A program made the position numbers and the translations under genes. 64,000 bases of DNA from positions 1,588,001 through 1,652,000 of the forward strand of contig NZ_CP029425.2 in the NCBI RefSeq assembly GCF_002278135.3, written 5' to 3'. This DNA is from Bradyrhizobium ottawaense (GTDB taxonomy: Bacteria; Pseudomonadota; Alphaproteobacteria; Rhizobiales; Xanthobacteraceae). This document shows, piece after piece, positions 53,983 to 62,181 of this stretch. Below the pieces are notes generated by a model, which was not told the DNA's origin, searched no databases, and saw only the letters and a program-made list of their open reading frames with translations. Within the stretch, counting starts at the first letter, position 1. The number at the start of each line of letters is the position of its first letter.

Positions 53983-54044
53983 GATCGTTCCCCGGCCCGT
54001 CTTGTACCAAGAGTCTTGCATCGGAAGATTTCGGGGTCATCTAG

Positions 54045-54266
<222 letters not shown>

Positions 54267-54368
54267 ACGGGTTCCACCCTGTTTCGAGGCTATGGGCCGG
54301 AAATATAATGTTAACAAGACGTTGTCGGTACGGCGGCGCCCCGGTTCCGTAATGATTCATCATATTTT

Positions 54369-54398
54369 TTGAAGCCAAGTTAGCCTCACAGGCATTAT
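54369..54398 (+). promoter_or_regulatory. Candidate glmM promoter
   Basis: TTGAAG (54369-54374) and CATTAT (54393-54398) are separated by 18 bases, about 90 bases before the glmM start. The leader contains the palindrome AGGGGATCCCCT (54454-54465). Prediction from sequence only. Confidence 0.35.
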
Positions 54399-54486
54399 AA
54401 CACGCCTAGCAAATCAGGGATGCGGGTCCCGTTCGGGCAGCCCGTGGTTGTCAAGGGGATCCCCTGGTTGTTGCTTGGGGGACGAT

Positions 54487-55830
54487 ATGAGTCGCAAATA
54501 TTTCGGGACGGACGGGATTCGGGGCCGCGCCAACGGACTGATCACGCCGGAGCTCGCCCTCAAGGTCGGCCAGGCCGCAGGCCTTGCGTTTCAGCGCGGT
54601 GACCACCGCCACCGGGTCGTGATCGGCAAGGACACCCGCTTGTCCGGCTACATGATCGAATACGCGATGGTCGCCGGCTTCACCTCGGTCGGCATGGACG
54701 TGCTGCTGGTCGGCCCGATGCCGACGCCGGCGGTTGCGATGCTGACCAAGTCGATGCGCGCCGATCTCGGCGTCATGATCTCGGCCTCGCACAATCTGTT
54801 CGAGGACAACGGCATCAAGCTGTTCGGCCCGCAGGGCTTCAAGCTCTCCGACGACGTCGAGCGGCAGATCGAGCAGCTGCTCGACGAGCCCATCGACAAG
54901 CGGCTGGCACAGAGCGCGAGCCTCGGCCGCGCCCGCCGCATCGACGGCGTGCATGACCGCTACATCGAATTCGCCAAGCGCACGTTGCCGCGAGACCTCT
55001 CGCTCGACGGCCTGCGCGTCGTGATCGATTGCGCCAACGGCGCCGCCTACAAGGTGGTGCCCGAAGCGCTGTGGGAGTTGGGCGCCGACGTCGTGCCGAT
55101 CGGCGTCGAGCCCGACGGCTTCAACATCAACAAGGATTGCGGCTCGACCTCGCCGGAAGCACTGTCGCGGAAGGTGCGCGAGATGCGCGCCGACATCGGC
55201 ATCGCGCTCGACGGCGACGCCGATCGCGTCATCCTGGTCGACGAGCGCGGTCATGTGGTCGACGGCGACCAGTTGCTCGCGGTGATCGCGCAGAGCTGGA
55301 AGGAAGACGGCCGCCTGTCGCGTCCCGGCATCGTCGCCACCGTGATGTCCAATCTCGGGCTCGAGCGCTTCCTGAAAGGGCAGGGGCTCGATCTGGTGCG
55401 CACGCCGGTCGGCGACCGCTACGTGCTCGAGCAGATGCTGAACGGCGGCTACAATCTCGGCGGCGAGCAGTCGGGCCACATCATCCTGTCCGACTACGCC
55501 ACCACCGGCGACGGTTTTGTCGCTGCGCTGCAGGTGCTGGCGGTGGTGCAGAAGCTGCGCCGCCCCGTGTCGGAAGTCTGCCACCGCTTCGATCCGCTGC
55601 CGCAGATCCTCAAGAACGTCCGCCACAAGGGCGGCAAGCCGCTCGACGATTCCGACGTCAAGTCGGCGATCTCCGACGGCGAGAAACGGCTCAACGGCCA
55701 CGGCCGCCTCCTGATCCGCTCCTCCGGCACCGAGCCGGTGATCCGCGTCATGGGCGAGGGCGAAGACCGCATCCTGGTCGAGGACGTCGTCGACACCATC
55801 GTCTTCGCACTCGGCCAGGCGGCGGCCTGA
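54487..55830 (+). CDS. glmM: Phosphoglucosamine mutase
   Basis: GlmM converts glucosamine-6-phosphate to glucosamine-1-phosphate on the way to UDP-GlcNAc, needed for peptidoglycan and LPS. The protein has 447 residues and starts [17 protein letters not shown]. The active-site phosphoserine is Ser101 in [14 protein letters not shown]; the metal loop is [12 protein letters not shown] and the sugar loop [12 protein letters not shown]. The Pro usually after ISASHN is Leu here. A mini palindrome (55851-55870) follows. Single-gene unit. Confidence 0.95.
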   Translation: MSRKYFGTDGIRGRANGLITPELALKVGQAAGLAFQRGDHRHRVVIGKDTRLSGYMIEYAMVAGFTSVGMDVLLVGPMPTPAVAMLTKSMRADLGVMISASHNLFEDNGIKLFGPQGFKLSDDVERQIEQLLDEPIDKRLAQSASLGRARRIDGVHDRYIEFAKRTLPRDLSLDGLRVVIDCANGAAYKVVPEALWELGADVVPIGVEPDGFNINKDCGSTSPEALSRKVREMRADIGIALDGDADRVILVDERGHVVDGDQLLAVIAQSWKEDGRLSRPGIVATVMSNLGLERFLKGQGLDLVRTPVGDRYVLEQMLNGGYNLGGEQSGHIILSDYATTGDGFVAALQVLAVVQKLRRPVSEVCHRFDPLPQILKNVRHKGGKPLDDSDVKSAISDGEKRLNGHGRLLIRSSGTEPVIRVMGEGEDRILVEDVVDTIVFALGQAAA

Positions 55831-55850
55831 GGTCTTTCAAGCACGAGCGG

Positions 55851-55870
55851 GTAGGGTGATCTCACCCTAC
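55851..55870. repeat. Minimal GTAGGGTGA palindrome
   Basis: GTAGGGTGATCTCACCCTAC has 9-bp arms and a two-base centre, and resembles the terminal arms of the elements at 8849 and 20420. It is probably a remnant of that family, and lies between glmM and the MFS gene. Confidence 0.6.
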
Positions 55871-55961
55871 GATATCGGACTCGCGGGGAGGGTAAGACCC
55901 GCGCATTCCAGCCATTTGCGATTGACGGTGGTTCCATCGCCGCTTGCATCGTAATGAGCCG

Positions 55962-57245
55962 ATGCGGCGGTTCGCCGCGCCGGCCGGGACCGCTGCATTG
56001 AACAAGCCTGTCGTCGTCTCAGAGGAAACGCTGACCGAGCCCGTCGTCGTCGTCGACGTGGCACCCGCCGCCAAAGCGGCAGGGCCGGCCTATGTCGTGC
56101 TCGCCGGCATCAGCTTCTCGCACTTCCTCAACGACACCATGCAGTCGCTGATCGCCTCGGTGTATCCGATCCTGAAGGACACCTACGCGCTCGACTTCGC
56201 GCAGATCGGCATGATCACGCTCGCCTTTCAGTTCACGGCCTCGCTGCTGCAGCCGGTGGTCGGGCATTACACCGACAAGAAGGCACAGCCCTATTCGCTG
56301 GCCATCGGCATGGCCTCGACCTTCTTCGGCCTCTTGCTGCTCAGTGCCGCGCACCAATATCTCGTCATCCTCGTCGCCGCCGCGCTGGTCGGTCTCGGCT
56401 CGGCGGTTTTTCACCCCGAATCCGCGCGCATCGCGCGGCTTGCCTCCGGCGGCCGCTACGGTTTTGCGCAATCGGTGTTCCAGCTCGGCGGCAGTTTCGG
56501 CACCTCGATGGGGCCAGTGCTGGCGGCGCTGATCGTGGTGCCGTTCGGGCAGGGCAGCATCGCCTGGTTCTCCTCGATCGCATTCCTCGCAATCCTCATC
56601 CTCTGGCGCATCGGCCGCTGGTATGCGCCGCAGATCAAGGCGAAGAAGACGGCGGCCGTTCAGGCGCATCCCGACGCGCCGAGCTCGCGCCGCGTCGCCG
56701 TTGCGCTGCTCGTGCTGGTCGCGCTGCTGTTTTCAAAACAGCTCTATGTCTCGAGCCTGTCGAGCTACTACATCTTCTACCTGATCGATCGGTTCGGCGT
56801 GTCGACGCAGGCAGCCCAGATCTATCTCTTCATCTTCCTCGCGGCGAATGCGGTCGGCGCGTTTCTGGGCGGTCCCCTGGGCGATCGCTTCGGCCGCAAG
56901 ATCGTGATCTGGATCTCTATCCTGGGCGCGCTCCCGTTCACGCTGGCGCTGCCCTATGCCGGGCTCGTCGGCAGTGCGGTGCTGTCAGTCATCATCGGCC
57001 TGATCATCTCCTCGACGACGTCGTCGATCATCGTATTTGCGCAGGAGCTGGTGCCGCACAGATTCGGCATGATCTCCGGCGTGTTCTTCGGCGTTGCCTT
57101 CGGCATCGGGGGCCTGGGCGCCGCCGTGCTCGGCAAGCTCGCCGACCACACCTCGATCGAGTTCGTCTACCAGGTCTGCGCCTACCTGCCGGCGATCGGC
57201 CTGCTTGCGGTGTTCCTGCCCAAGCTGCCGCGGCACGCGCGTTAA
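55962..57245 (+). CDS. MFS transporter, Fsr (fosmidomycin resistance) type
   Basis: The 427-residue protein has about 12 hydrophobic segments after a polar N-terminal tail (about 30 residues rich in Val, Ala and Glu). The SFSHFLNDTMQSLIASVYPI segment and the VVGHYTDKKAQPYSLAIGMA loop match Fsr-type transporters. GDRFGRKIVIWIS is the conserved cytoplasmic loop. Substrate unknown. I chose the ATG at 55962; a weak TTG at 55944 would add six residues. Confidence 0.88.
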   Translation: MRRFAAPAGTAALNKPVVVSEETLTEPVVVVDVAPAAKAAGPAYVVLAGISFSHFLNDTMQSLIASVYPILKDTYALDFAQIGMITLAFQFTASLLQPVVGHYTDKKAQPYSLAIGMASTFFGLLLLSAAHQYLVILVAAALVGLGSAVFHPESARIARLASGGRYGFAQSVFQLGGSFGTSMGPVLAALIVVPFGQGSIAWFSSIAFLAILILWRIGRWYAPQIKAKKTAAVQAHPDAPSSRRVAVALLVLVALLFSKQLYVSSLSSYYIFYLIDRFGVSTQAAQIYLFIFLAANAVGAFLGGPLGDRFGRKIVIWISILGALPFTLALPYAGLVGSAVLSVIIGLIISSTTSSIIVFAQELVPHRFGMISGVFFGVAFGIGGLGAAVLGKLADHTSIEFVYQVCAYLPAIGLLAVFLPKLPRHAR

Positions 57246-57373
57246 CGGATTCTCTCCCGCTGCACTGCGGCTTTACACATCGTTAGCAATTGCGGCGTGA
57301 GGCGCTGCAATTTTGCAACGCTTCTCGTCCATGCGCGCGAGCAGTCAGGAAAAATCAACCTTAAAAATTAGGG

Positions 57374-57388
57374 TTAAGTGGCGCTTAA
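57374..57388. promoter_or_regulatory. Inverted repeat upstream of the outer-membrane protein gene
   Basis: TTAAG (57374-57378), five bases, and CTTAA (57384-57388) form an inverted repeat about 85 bases before the gene at 57472. A second inverted repeat, TGAGGC and GCCTCA with a 10-base loop (57429-57450), lies in the leader. Either could bind a regulator or shape the mRNA. Confidence 0.35.
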
Positions 57389-57471
57389 ACATTTGCTGGC
57401 ATCGTCCGCTCCGTGAGTTTCCAGAACGTGAGGCCTGCGTATTTGCCTCACCGGCCAAAAGGACGAAGCCA

Positions 57472-58323
57472 ATGCGTAGCGTTAAGTCTTTCCTTGCCGC
57501 GGGTGCGGCAACCCTGATCTCGTCGATGGCATTCGCCGCCGATATGCCGATCGCGGCGCCCCCTCCCATGTACGCGCCGCCGGCCCCGCCCGCCGATTTC
57601 GGCGGCTGGTATCTGCGCGGCGACATCGGCTTCAGCAATCAGAAGACGAAGGATCTGCGCTACGGTCGCGAGTCGGCTTATTCGCAGCTCACCTCGTTCG
57701 ATCAGCAGACTTCGTTCGACGCGGCCGGCATCTACGGCGTGGGCGTTGGCTACCGGTTCAACAATTGGTTCCGTGCCGACGTGACCGGGCAGTATCGCGG
57801 CAATTCAAATTTCAAGGGCACCGATCGTTTCACCGGGACCGCGGGCGGCGTGCCGTACAGCGGCATCGACAATTACAGCGCAAGCAAGTCCGAATGGCTG
57901 GTTTTGGCCAACGCGTACGTTGATCTGGGCACCTGGTGGTGCATCACGCCGTTCATCGGCGCCGGCGTCGGCGGTGCACGCGTTTCGATCGCGAACTTCA
58001 CCGACACGGGCATCAACAACCTCGCCGTCGGAAATACCAGCTTCGCGAGCGCGCCGTCCGGCTCGAAGTGGAATTTCGCCTGGGCGGCCCATGCCGGTCT
58101 TGCCTATAAGGTCAATCCCAATCTCGTCCTCGAACTCGCCTACAGCTATGTCGACCTGGGCCCCGGACAAACCGGTGTCCTGTCGGACTACACCGGTGGG
58201 ACCACGGGCAACGTCTTCAAGTTCAAGGATATCACCTCGCACGACCTGAAGCTCGGCGTGCGCTGGAATCTCGACAGCGCGCCGGCCTACATGCCGCCGC
58301 CGCCGCTTGTCACAAAGGGCTGA
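57472..58323 (+). CDS. Outer-membrane beta-barrel protein (Omp25/RopB-like)
   Basis: The 283-residue protein has a signal peptide (MRSVKSFLAAGAATLISSMA, cleaved after AFA) and a Pro-rich segment (APPPMYAPPAPPADFGGW), then strands with the aromatic/polar alternation of an 8-stranded barrel (GWYLRGDIGFSNQ, GVGVGYRFNNWF, WLVLANAYVDLG). It resembles the surface porins of Rhizobiales. RBS AAAAGGACGAAGCCA. A strong terminator follows. A paralogue lies downstream at 58492. Confidence 0.87.
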   Translation: MRSVKSFLAAGAATLISSMAFAADMPIAAPPPMYAPPAPPADFGGWYLRGDIGFSNQKTKDLRYGRESAYSQLTSFDQQTSFDAAGIYGVGVGYRFNNWFRADVTGQYRGNSNFKGTDRFTGTAGGVPYSGIDNYSASKSEWLVLANAYVDLGTWWCITPFIGAGVGGARVSIANFTDTGINNLAVGNTSFASAPSGSKWNFAWAAHAGLAYKVNPNLVLELAYSYVDLGPGQTGVLSDYTGGTTGNVFKFKDITSHDLKLGVRWNLDSAPAYMPPPPLVTKG

Positions 58324-58351
58324 TCGACACTTCGATCGGTTAGGACTTCTT

Positions 58352-58382
58352 AACGGCGCGGGATCATCCCGCGCCGTTTTGC
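58352..58382 (+). terminator. Rho-independent terminator
   Basis: AACGGCGCGGGA and TCCCGCGCCGTT form a 12-bp stem with loop TCA, followed by TTTTGCTTT. It lies about 29 bases after the stop codon of the outer-membrane protein gene. Confidence 0.92.
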
Positions 58383-58491
58383 TTTGCGTATTTTTCATGG
58401 CGAGTAGCGATGAAGGCGGCCGACGCAACCATTGGTTAAGGTTAACGAGCCATGATCACGGATGAAAGTTCGAGTTCGATGGAGCGTTGCG

Positions 58492-59301
58492 ATGCGTGGC
58501 CTTTTGTTGGCGGCGGCGATGTTGGGGACGGTGTCTGCCGCGCATGCGGCCGATATGCCCGATCTTCCCATCCTGCGCGGCAGCTTCACCGACGGTCTCA
58601 CCAGGTCCAGCGTCAACTGGCAAGGCTTCTATGTCGGCGGGCAGGGTGGCTACGGCTCGTCCGATGAGAATTTCAACGGGTCGACCAGCAATATGATGGC
58701 GGCGCTGCTCGCAGACACCCTGATCGAGCAGGAGATGCAGGTCTCGCAATGGAATCTCGGCCTCGGAAAGGCCTCTCAGCGCAGCAGCGGATATGGTGCT
58801 TTCGTGGGCTACAATGCCCAATGGGACGATGTCGTGATCGGCCTGGAGGCCAGTTACCTGCACGGTAAGTTCGGCGGATCGACCACTGCCAGCGAAGCTC
58901 GCAGCAATACGCTGTCCGACGGCAACGTGCACACGGTGACGGCGAGCTCGACGGCTTCGATCGCGATCAAGGACATGGCAACGTTTCGCGGCCGGGCCGG
59001 TTATGCATGGGGATGCTTCCTGCCCTACGTGTTCGGCGGGCTCGCGCTCGGCAATGCCGATATCGTCCGCACGGTGAGCGCTCAGGATTTCGTGACGCCT
59101 GCCGGCGTTCTTCTGGGGCCGGTTTCCGCGAGCGAGGCGCAGCACAATCATCTGATCTACGGCTACAGCGGGGGTCTCGGCGTGGACGTCAACCTCGTCG
59201 GCGGTCTCTTCATGCGCGCCGAGTGGGAATACATTCGCTTCACTTCCCAGGTCGACACCAGTATCAACACCGTCCGCGCCGGCCTCGGCTACAAGTTCTG
59301 A
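58492..59301 (+). CDS. Outer-membrane beta-barrel protein, second copy
   Basis: The 269-residue protein starts MRGLLLAAAMLGTVSAAHAA with a signal peptide and has the same barrel type: WQGFYVGGQGGYGSSDENFN, GAFVGYNAQWDDVVIGLEAS, GRAGYAWGCFLPYVFGGLAL and the final VRAGLGYKF. I chose ATG 58492 because GGAG lies 7 bases before it; an upstream ATG at 58462 would add a basic stretch without signal features. It follows the first barrel gene on the same strand, so the two are tandem paralogues. Confidence 0.87.
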   Translation: MRGLLLAAAMLGTVSAAHAADMPDLPILRGSFTDGLTRSSVNWQGFYVGGQGGYGSSDENFNGSTSNMMAALLADTLIEQEMQVSQWNLGLGKASQRSSGYGAFVGYNAQWDDVVIGLEASYLHGKFGGSTTASEARSNTLSDGNVHTVTASSTASIAIKDMATFRGRAGYAWGCFLPYVFGGLALGNADIVRTVSAQDFVTPAGVLLGPVSASEAQHNHLIYGYSGGLGVDVNLVGGLFMRAEWEYIRFTSQVDTSINTVRAGLGYKF

Positions 59302-59375
59302 CGCAGCCGCGCACGCCGCGGTTGACAGCTCCGCGCCGTCCTGATGCTCTGTCGTTCCAACGCGGGGCGGCAGCG

Positions 59376-59966
59376 ATGAAGATCTACGGCGACAGCAATT
59401 CCGGCAATTGCCTGAAGGTGAAGTGGGTCTGCGACAAGCTCGCATTGCCCTACCAATGGATCGAGATCGACACGCGCAAGGGCGAGACGCGCACGCCGCA
59501 ATTCCTTGAGATGAACGGCGCCGGCCAGGTGCCCACCGTCGCGTTCGACGACGGCCGCACGCTGGCGCAGTCCAATGCCATCATCCGCTATCTCGCCCGC
59601 GACAGCGCGCTCGTCCCGCGCGACGCCTTCATGGCGGCCAAGATGGACGAATGGCTGTTCTGGGAACAGTACAGCCACGAGCCCTATATCGCGGTGTGCC
59701 GCTTCCTCCTCGTTTATCTCGGCAAGGACGCATCCGAGCTCGACCCCGAAAAGGTCAAGCGCGGCTATGCGGCGCTCGACCGCATGGAGCAGCATCTTTT
59801 GGCCTCCCGCTTCTTCGCCGGTGAAGAGGTTTCGCTCGCCGACGTCTCGCTGCTCGCCTATACCCGCGTGGCGCATGAAGGCGGCTTCGATCTCGGCCGC
59901 TATGCCGCTCTCCGCCGCTGGATCGGCGAGGTCGAAGCGCTTCTCGGCGTCCCGCCGGCGCGCTGA
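59376..59966 (+). CDS. Glutathione S-transferase family protein
   Basis: The 196-residue GST starts MKIYGDSNSGNCLKVKWVCD with a Cys in the thioredoxin-like active-site region and continues with GAGQVPTVAFDDGRTLAQSN. The helical C-terminal domain contains WLFWEQYSHEPYIAVCRFLL. Subgroup as the GST at 42315; substrate unknown. A GNAT gene follows 18 bp downstream on the same strand, so the two are probably co-transcribed. Confidence 0.87.
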   Translation: MKIYGDSNSGNCLKVKWVCDKLALPYQWIEIDTRKGETRTPQFLEMNGAGQVPTVAFDDGRTLAQSNAIIRYLARDSALVPRDAFMAAKMDEWLFWEQYSHEPYIAVCRFLLVYLGKDASELDPEKVKRGYAALDRMEQHLLASRFFAGEEVSLADVSLLAYTRVAHEGGFDLGRYAALRRWIGEVEALLGVPPAR

Positions 59967-59983
59967 GGTTGGAGTTGCCTGAC

Positions 59984-60448
59984 ATGAACGCCGAATCCGT
60001 CTCCATTCGCCGCGCGCGCCGCGACGACGTTCCAGCGATCGTGGCGATGCTCGCCGACGATCATCTGGGCCGCGCGCGCGAGCGCGTCGAGGATCCGTTG
60101 CCTGCCGCCTATTACGAGGCCTTCGCGCGGGTCGAGCGCGATCCGAATCTCGCGCTCGTGGTTGCCGAGAGCGAGGGCAGGGTGGTCGGCTGCCTGCAAC
60201 TCGCGATCCTGCCGGGCATCAGCTCGCAAGGCGGCGTGCGCGGCCTGCTCGAAGACGTTCGCGTTGCTTCGGATTGTCGCAGCCGCGGCATCGGCGAGCG
60301 GTTGGTGCAATGGGCGATCGCGAAAGCGAAAGCGCGCGGCTGCAGTCTGGTCGAGTTGCTGACGCATGCGAGCCGCGTCGATGCGCAGCGCTTCTACAAG
60401 CGGCTCGGGTTCGCGGCGAGCCACGTCGGTATGACTGTCCGCTTTTGA
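59984..60448 (+). CDS. GNAT-family N-acetyltransferase
   Basis: The 154-residue protein has a full GNAT core: SIRRARRDDVPAIVAMLADD, the acetyl-CoA loop DCRSRGIGERLVQWAIAKAK (with Arg-x-x-Gly-x-Gly), and RVDAQRFYKRLGFAASHVGM at the end. The ATG at 59984 follows GGAG 11 bases upstream. Substrate unknown. It forms a two-gene unit with the upstream GST. Confidence 0.9.
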   Translation: MNAESVSIRRARRDDVPAIVAMLADDHLGRARERVEDPLPAAYYEAFARVERDPNLALVVAESEGRVVGCLQLAILPGISSQGGVRGLLEDVRVASDCRSRGIGERLVQWAIAKAKARGCSLVELLTHASRVDAQRFYKRLGFAASHVGMTVRF

Positions 60449-60605
60449 GGCAGCTCCTCGCGAGCCTTGCGCGATCAGCGAATTCGGATCGCGCGCTTGT
60501 TCATATTAACAGCTGATAAACTACCCAGCCGTCGTTCACGTTGATCCGGGAACGAACGGTGCTAGGCAGCGTCAGACACCGGGCTCTGTCGGTTCGGGGA
60601 TTTCG

Positions 60606-60812
60606 ATGACAAGCTATTCAATGATCAAGGTCGGCAACGATTACGTCGTGCAGGCCAATGACAAGTGCATTTTGAAAGTCGGCAGCCGTCGCAGAGCCGC
60701 GCAATTGATCAGCGAGGCCACGGACTTGCTGAATGCGCTCGCGGTCGTCGAATCCCCTGATATCGCGCCGGAAGCACCATCACGCCGCCGTGAGACGCCG
60801 GAACTTCCTTGA
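60606..60812 (+). CDS. Small hypothetical protein, 68 aa
   Basis: The protein begins MTSYSMIKVGNDYVVQANDK and contains CILKVGSRRRAAQLISEATD followed by a Pro-rich end (SPDIAPEAPSRRRETPELP). The compact beta-alpha pattern and length occur in rhizobial hypotheticals of unknown role. An imperfect inverted repeat (CCGTCGTTC and GAACGAACGG, 60529-60559) lies about 50 bases upstream. The serC leader begins just after its stop codon. Confidence 0.7.
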   Translation: MTSYSMIKVGNDYVVQANDKCILKVGSRRRAAQLISEATDLLNALAVVESPDIAPEAPSRRRETPELP

Positions 60813-60833
60813 CGACTCTTCCTGTTTCCCGTA

Positions 60834-60896
60834 TCAGCCGCGGCGGGACACCTCCCCCCAACGGGAGGCTGACTATCTGGAAGGGTAGATATTATG
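60834..60896 (+). promoter_or_regulatory. serC leader RNA motif with the Shine-Dalgarno in a hairpin loop
   Basis: Just before serC, CCTCCC (60851-60856) pairs with GGGAGG (60863-60868), and CTATC (60873-60877) with GGTAG (60884-60888) around the loop TGGAAG, which holds the GGAAGG ribosome site. An alternative pair TCAGCC (60834-60839) / GGCTGA (60867-60872) overlaps the first. This fits the serC RNA motif described for Alphaproteobacteria upstream of serC. The ligand of the motif is not established; it probably regulates translation. Confidence 0.75.
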
Positions 60897-62066
60897 ACTG
60901 TAGCGAAGCCCGCTTCGCGGCCGAACGTGCCGCATTTCTCCTCCGGCCCCTGCGCCAAGCGCCCCGGCTGGAACGCCCAAAATCTCAAGGACGCAGCGCT
61001 CGGCCGGTCGCATCGCGCGAAGGTCGGCAAGACCAAGCTCAAGCTCGCGATCGATCTGACGCGCGAAGTGCTCGATGTGCCCGCCGATTATCGCATCGGC
61101 ATCGTGCCGGCCTCCGATACCGGCGCGGTCGAGATGGCGCTGTGGTCGCTGCTCGGTGCGCGCCCCGTCACCACGCTCGCCTGGGAATCCTTCGGCGAGG
61201 GCTGGGTCAGCGACATCGTCAAGGAATTGAAGCTCAAGGACGTCACCAAGCTCAACGCAGCCTATGGTGAGATCCCCGACCTCGCCAAGGTCGATCCCAA
61301 GAGCGACGTCGTCTTCACCTGGAACGGCACCACGTCGGGCGTGCGCGTGCCGAACGCCGACTGGATCAGCTCTGCCCGCGAAGGCCTGACCATCTGCGAT
61401 GCGACCTCGGCCGCGTTTGCGCAGCCGCTGGACTGGGCCAAGCTCGATGTCGTCACCTTCTCCTGGCAGAAGGCGCTCGGCGGCGAAGCCGCGCACGGCA
61501 TGCTGATCCTGTCGCCCCGTGCGGTGGAACGGCTGGAAACCTACAAGCCGGCCTGGCCGCTGCCGAAGATCTTCCGCATGACCAAGGGCGGCAAGATCAA
61601 TGAAGGCATCTTCGTCGGCGAGACCATCAATACGCCGTCGATGCTCTGCGTCGAGGATTATCTCGACGCGCTGAACTGGGCCAAGTCGATCGGCGGCCTC
61701 AAGGCGCTGATCGCGCGTGCCGACGCCAACACCAAGGTGCTCGCCGACTGGAAGGCGAAGACGCCCTGGATCGACTTCCTGGCCAAGGACGCGGCGATCC
61801 GCTCCAACACCTCGGTGTGCCTGAAGTTCACCGATCCCGCCATCACCTCGCTGTCCGAGGATGCGCAAGCCGACTTCTCCAAGAAGCTGGTGGCGCTGGT
61901 GGAGAAGGAAGGCGCCGGCTACGACTTCGCGTATTATCGCGATGCGCCGGCCGGCCTGCGCATCTGGTGCGGCGCCACCGTCGAGGCCAAGGACGTCGAG
62001 CTGCTGACGCAGTGGATCGACTGGGCTTTTGCCGAGACCAAGGCCACGCTCGCCAAGGCGGCGTAG
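60894..62066 (+). CDS. serC: Phosphoserine aminotransferase
   Basis: It transaminates 3-phosphohydroxypyruvate to 3-phosphoserine, the second step of serine synthesis from glycolysis (it can also act in vitamin B6 synthesis). The 390-residue length fits the alphaproteobacterial form. The PLP Lys is Lys193 in [14 protein letters not shown], and [14 protein letters not shown] and [13 protein letters not shown] are active-site segments. The ATG at 60894 is inside the leader structure described above. serA follows with a RIME-like repeat between them. Confidence 0.95.
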   Translation: MTVAKPASRPNVPHFSSGPCAKRPGWNAQNLKDAALGRSHRAKVGKTKLKLAIDLTREVLDVPADYRIGIVPASDTGAVEMALWSLLGARPVTTLAWESFGEGWVSDIVKELKLKDVTKLNAAYGEIPDLAKVDPKSDVVFTWNGTTSGVRVPNADWISSAREGLTICDATSAAFAQPLDWAKLDVVTFSWQKALGGEAAHGMLILSPRAVERLETYKPAWPLPKIFRMTKGGKINEGIFVGETINTPSMLCVEDYLDALNWAKSIGGLKALIARADANTKVLADWKAKTPWIDFLAKDAAIRSNTSVCLKFTDPAITSLSEDAQADFSKKLVALVEKEGAGYDFAYYRDAPAGLRIWCGATVEAKDVELLTQWIDWAFAETKATLAKAA

Positions 62067-62076
62067 CTTTACTTTC

Positions 62077-62105
62077 TCACCTCGCCCCGTTCCGACGGGG
62101 AGAGG
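62077..62105. repeat. RIME-like hairpin repeat
   Basis: CTCACCTCGCCCCGTTCCGA with CGGGGAGAGG form the hairpin. It lies between serC and serA, and the unit equals the one at 1463. Confidence 0.65.
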
Positions 62106-62181
62106 CAGAAGTTGCTTCCGACATCATCCTGTTCCGGTCGAACGCCAACCCTTCCATCAGGGAGGGTAGAGGATCATCCCC

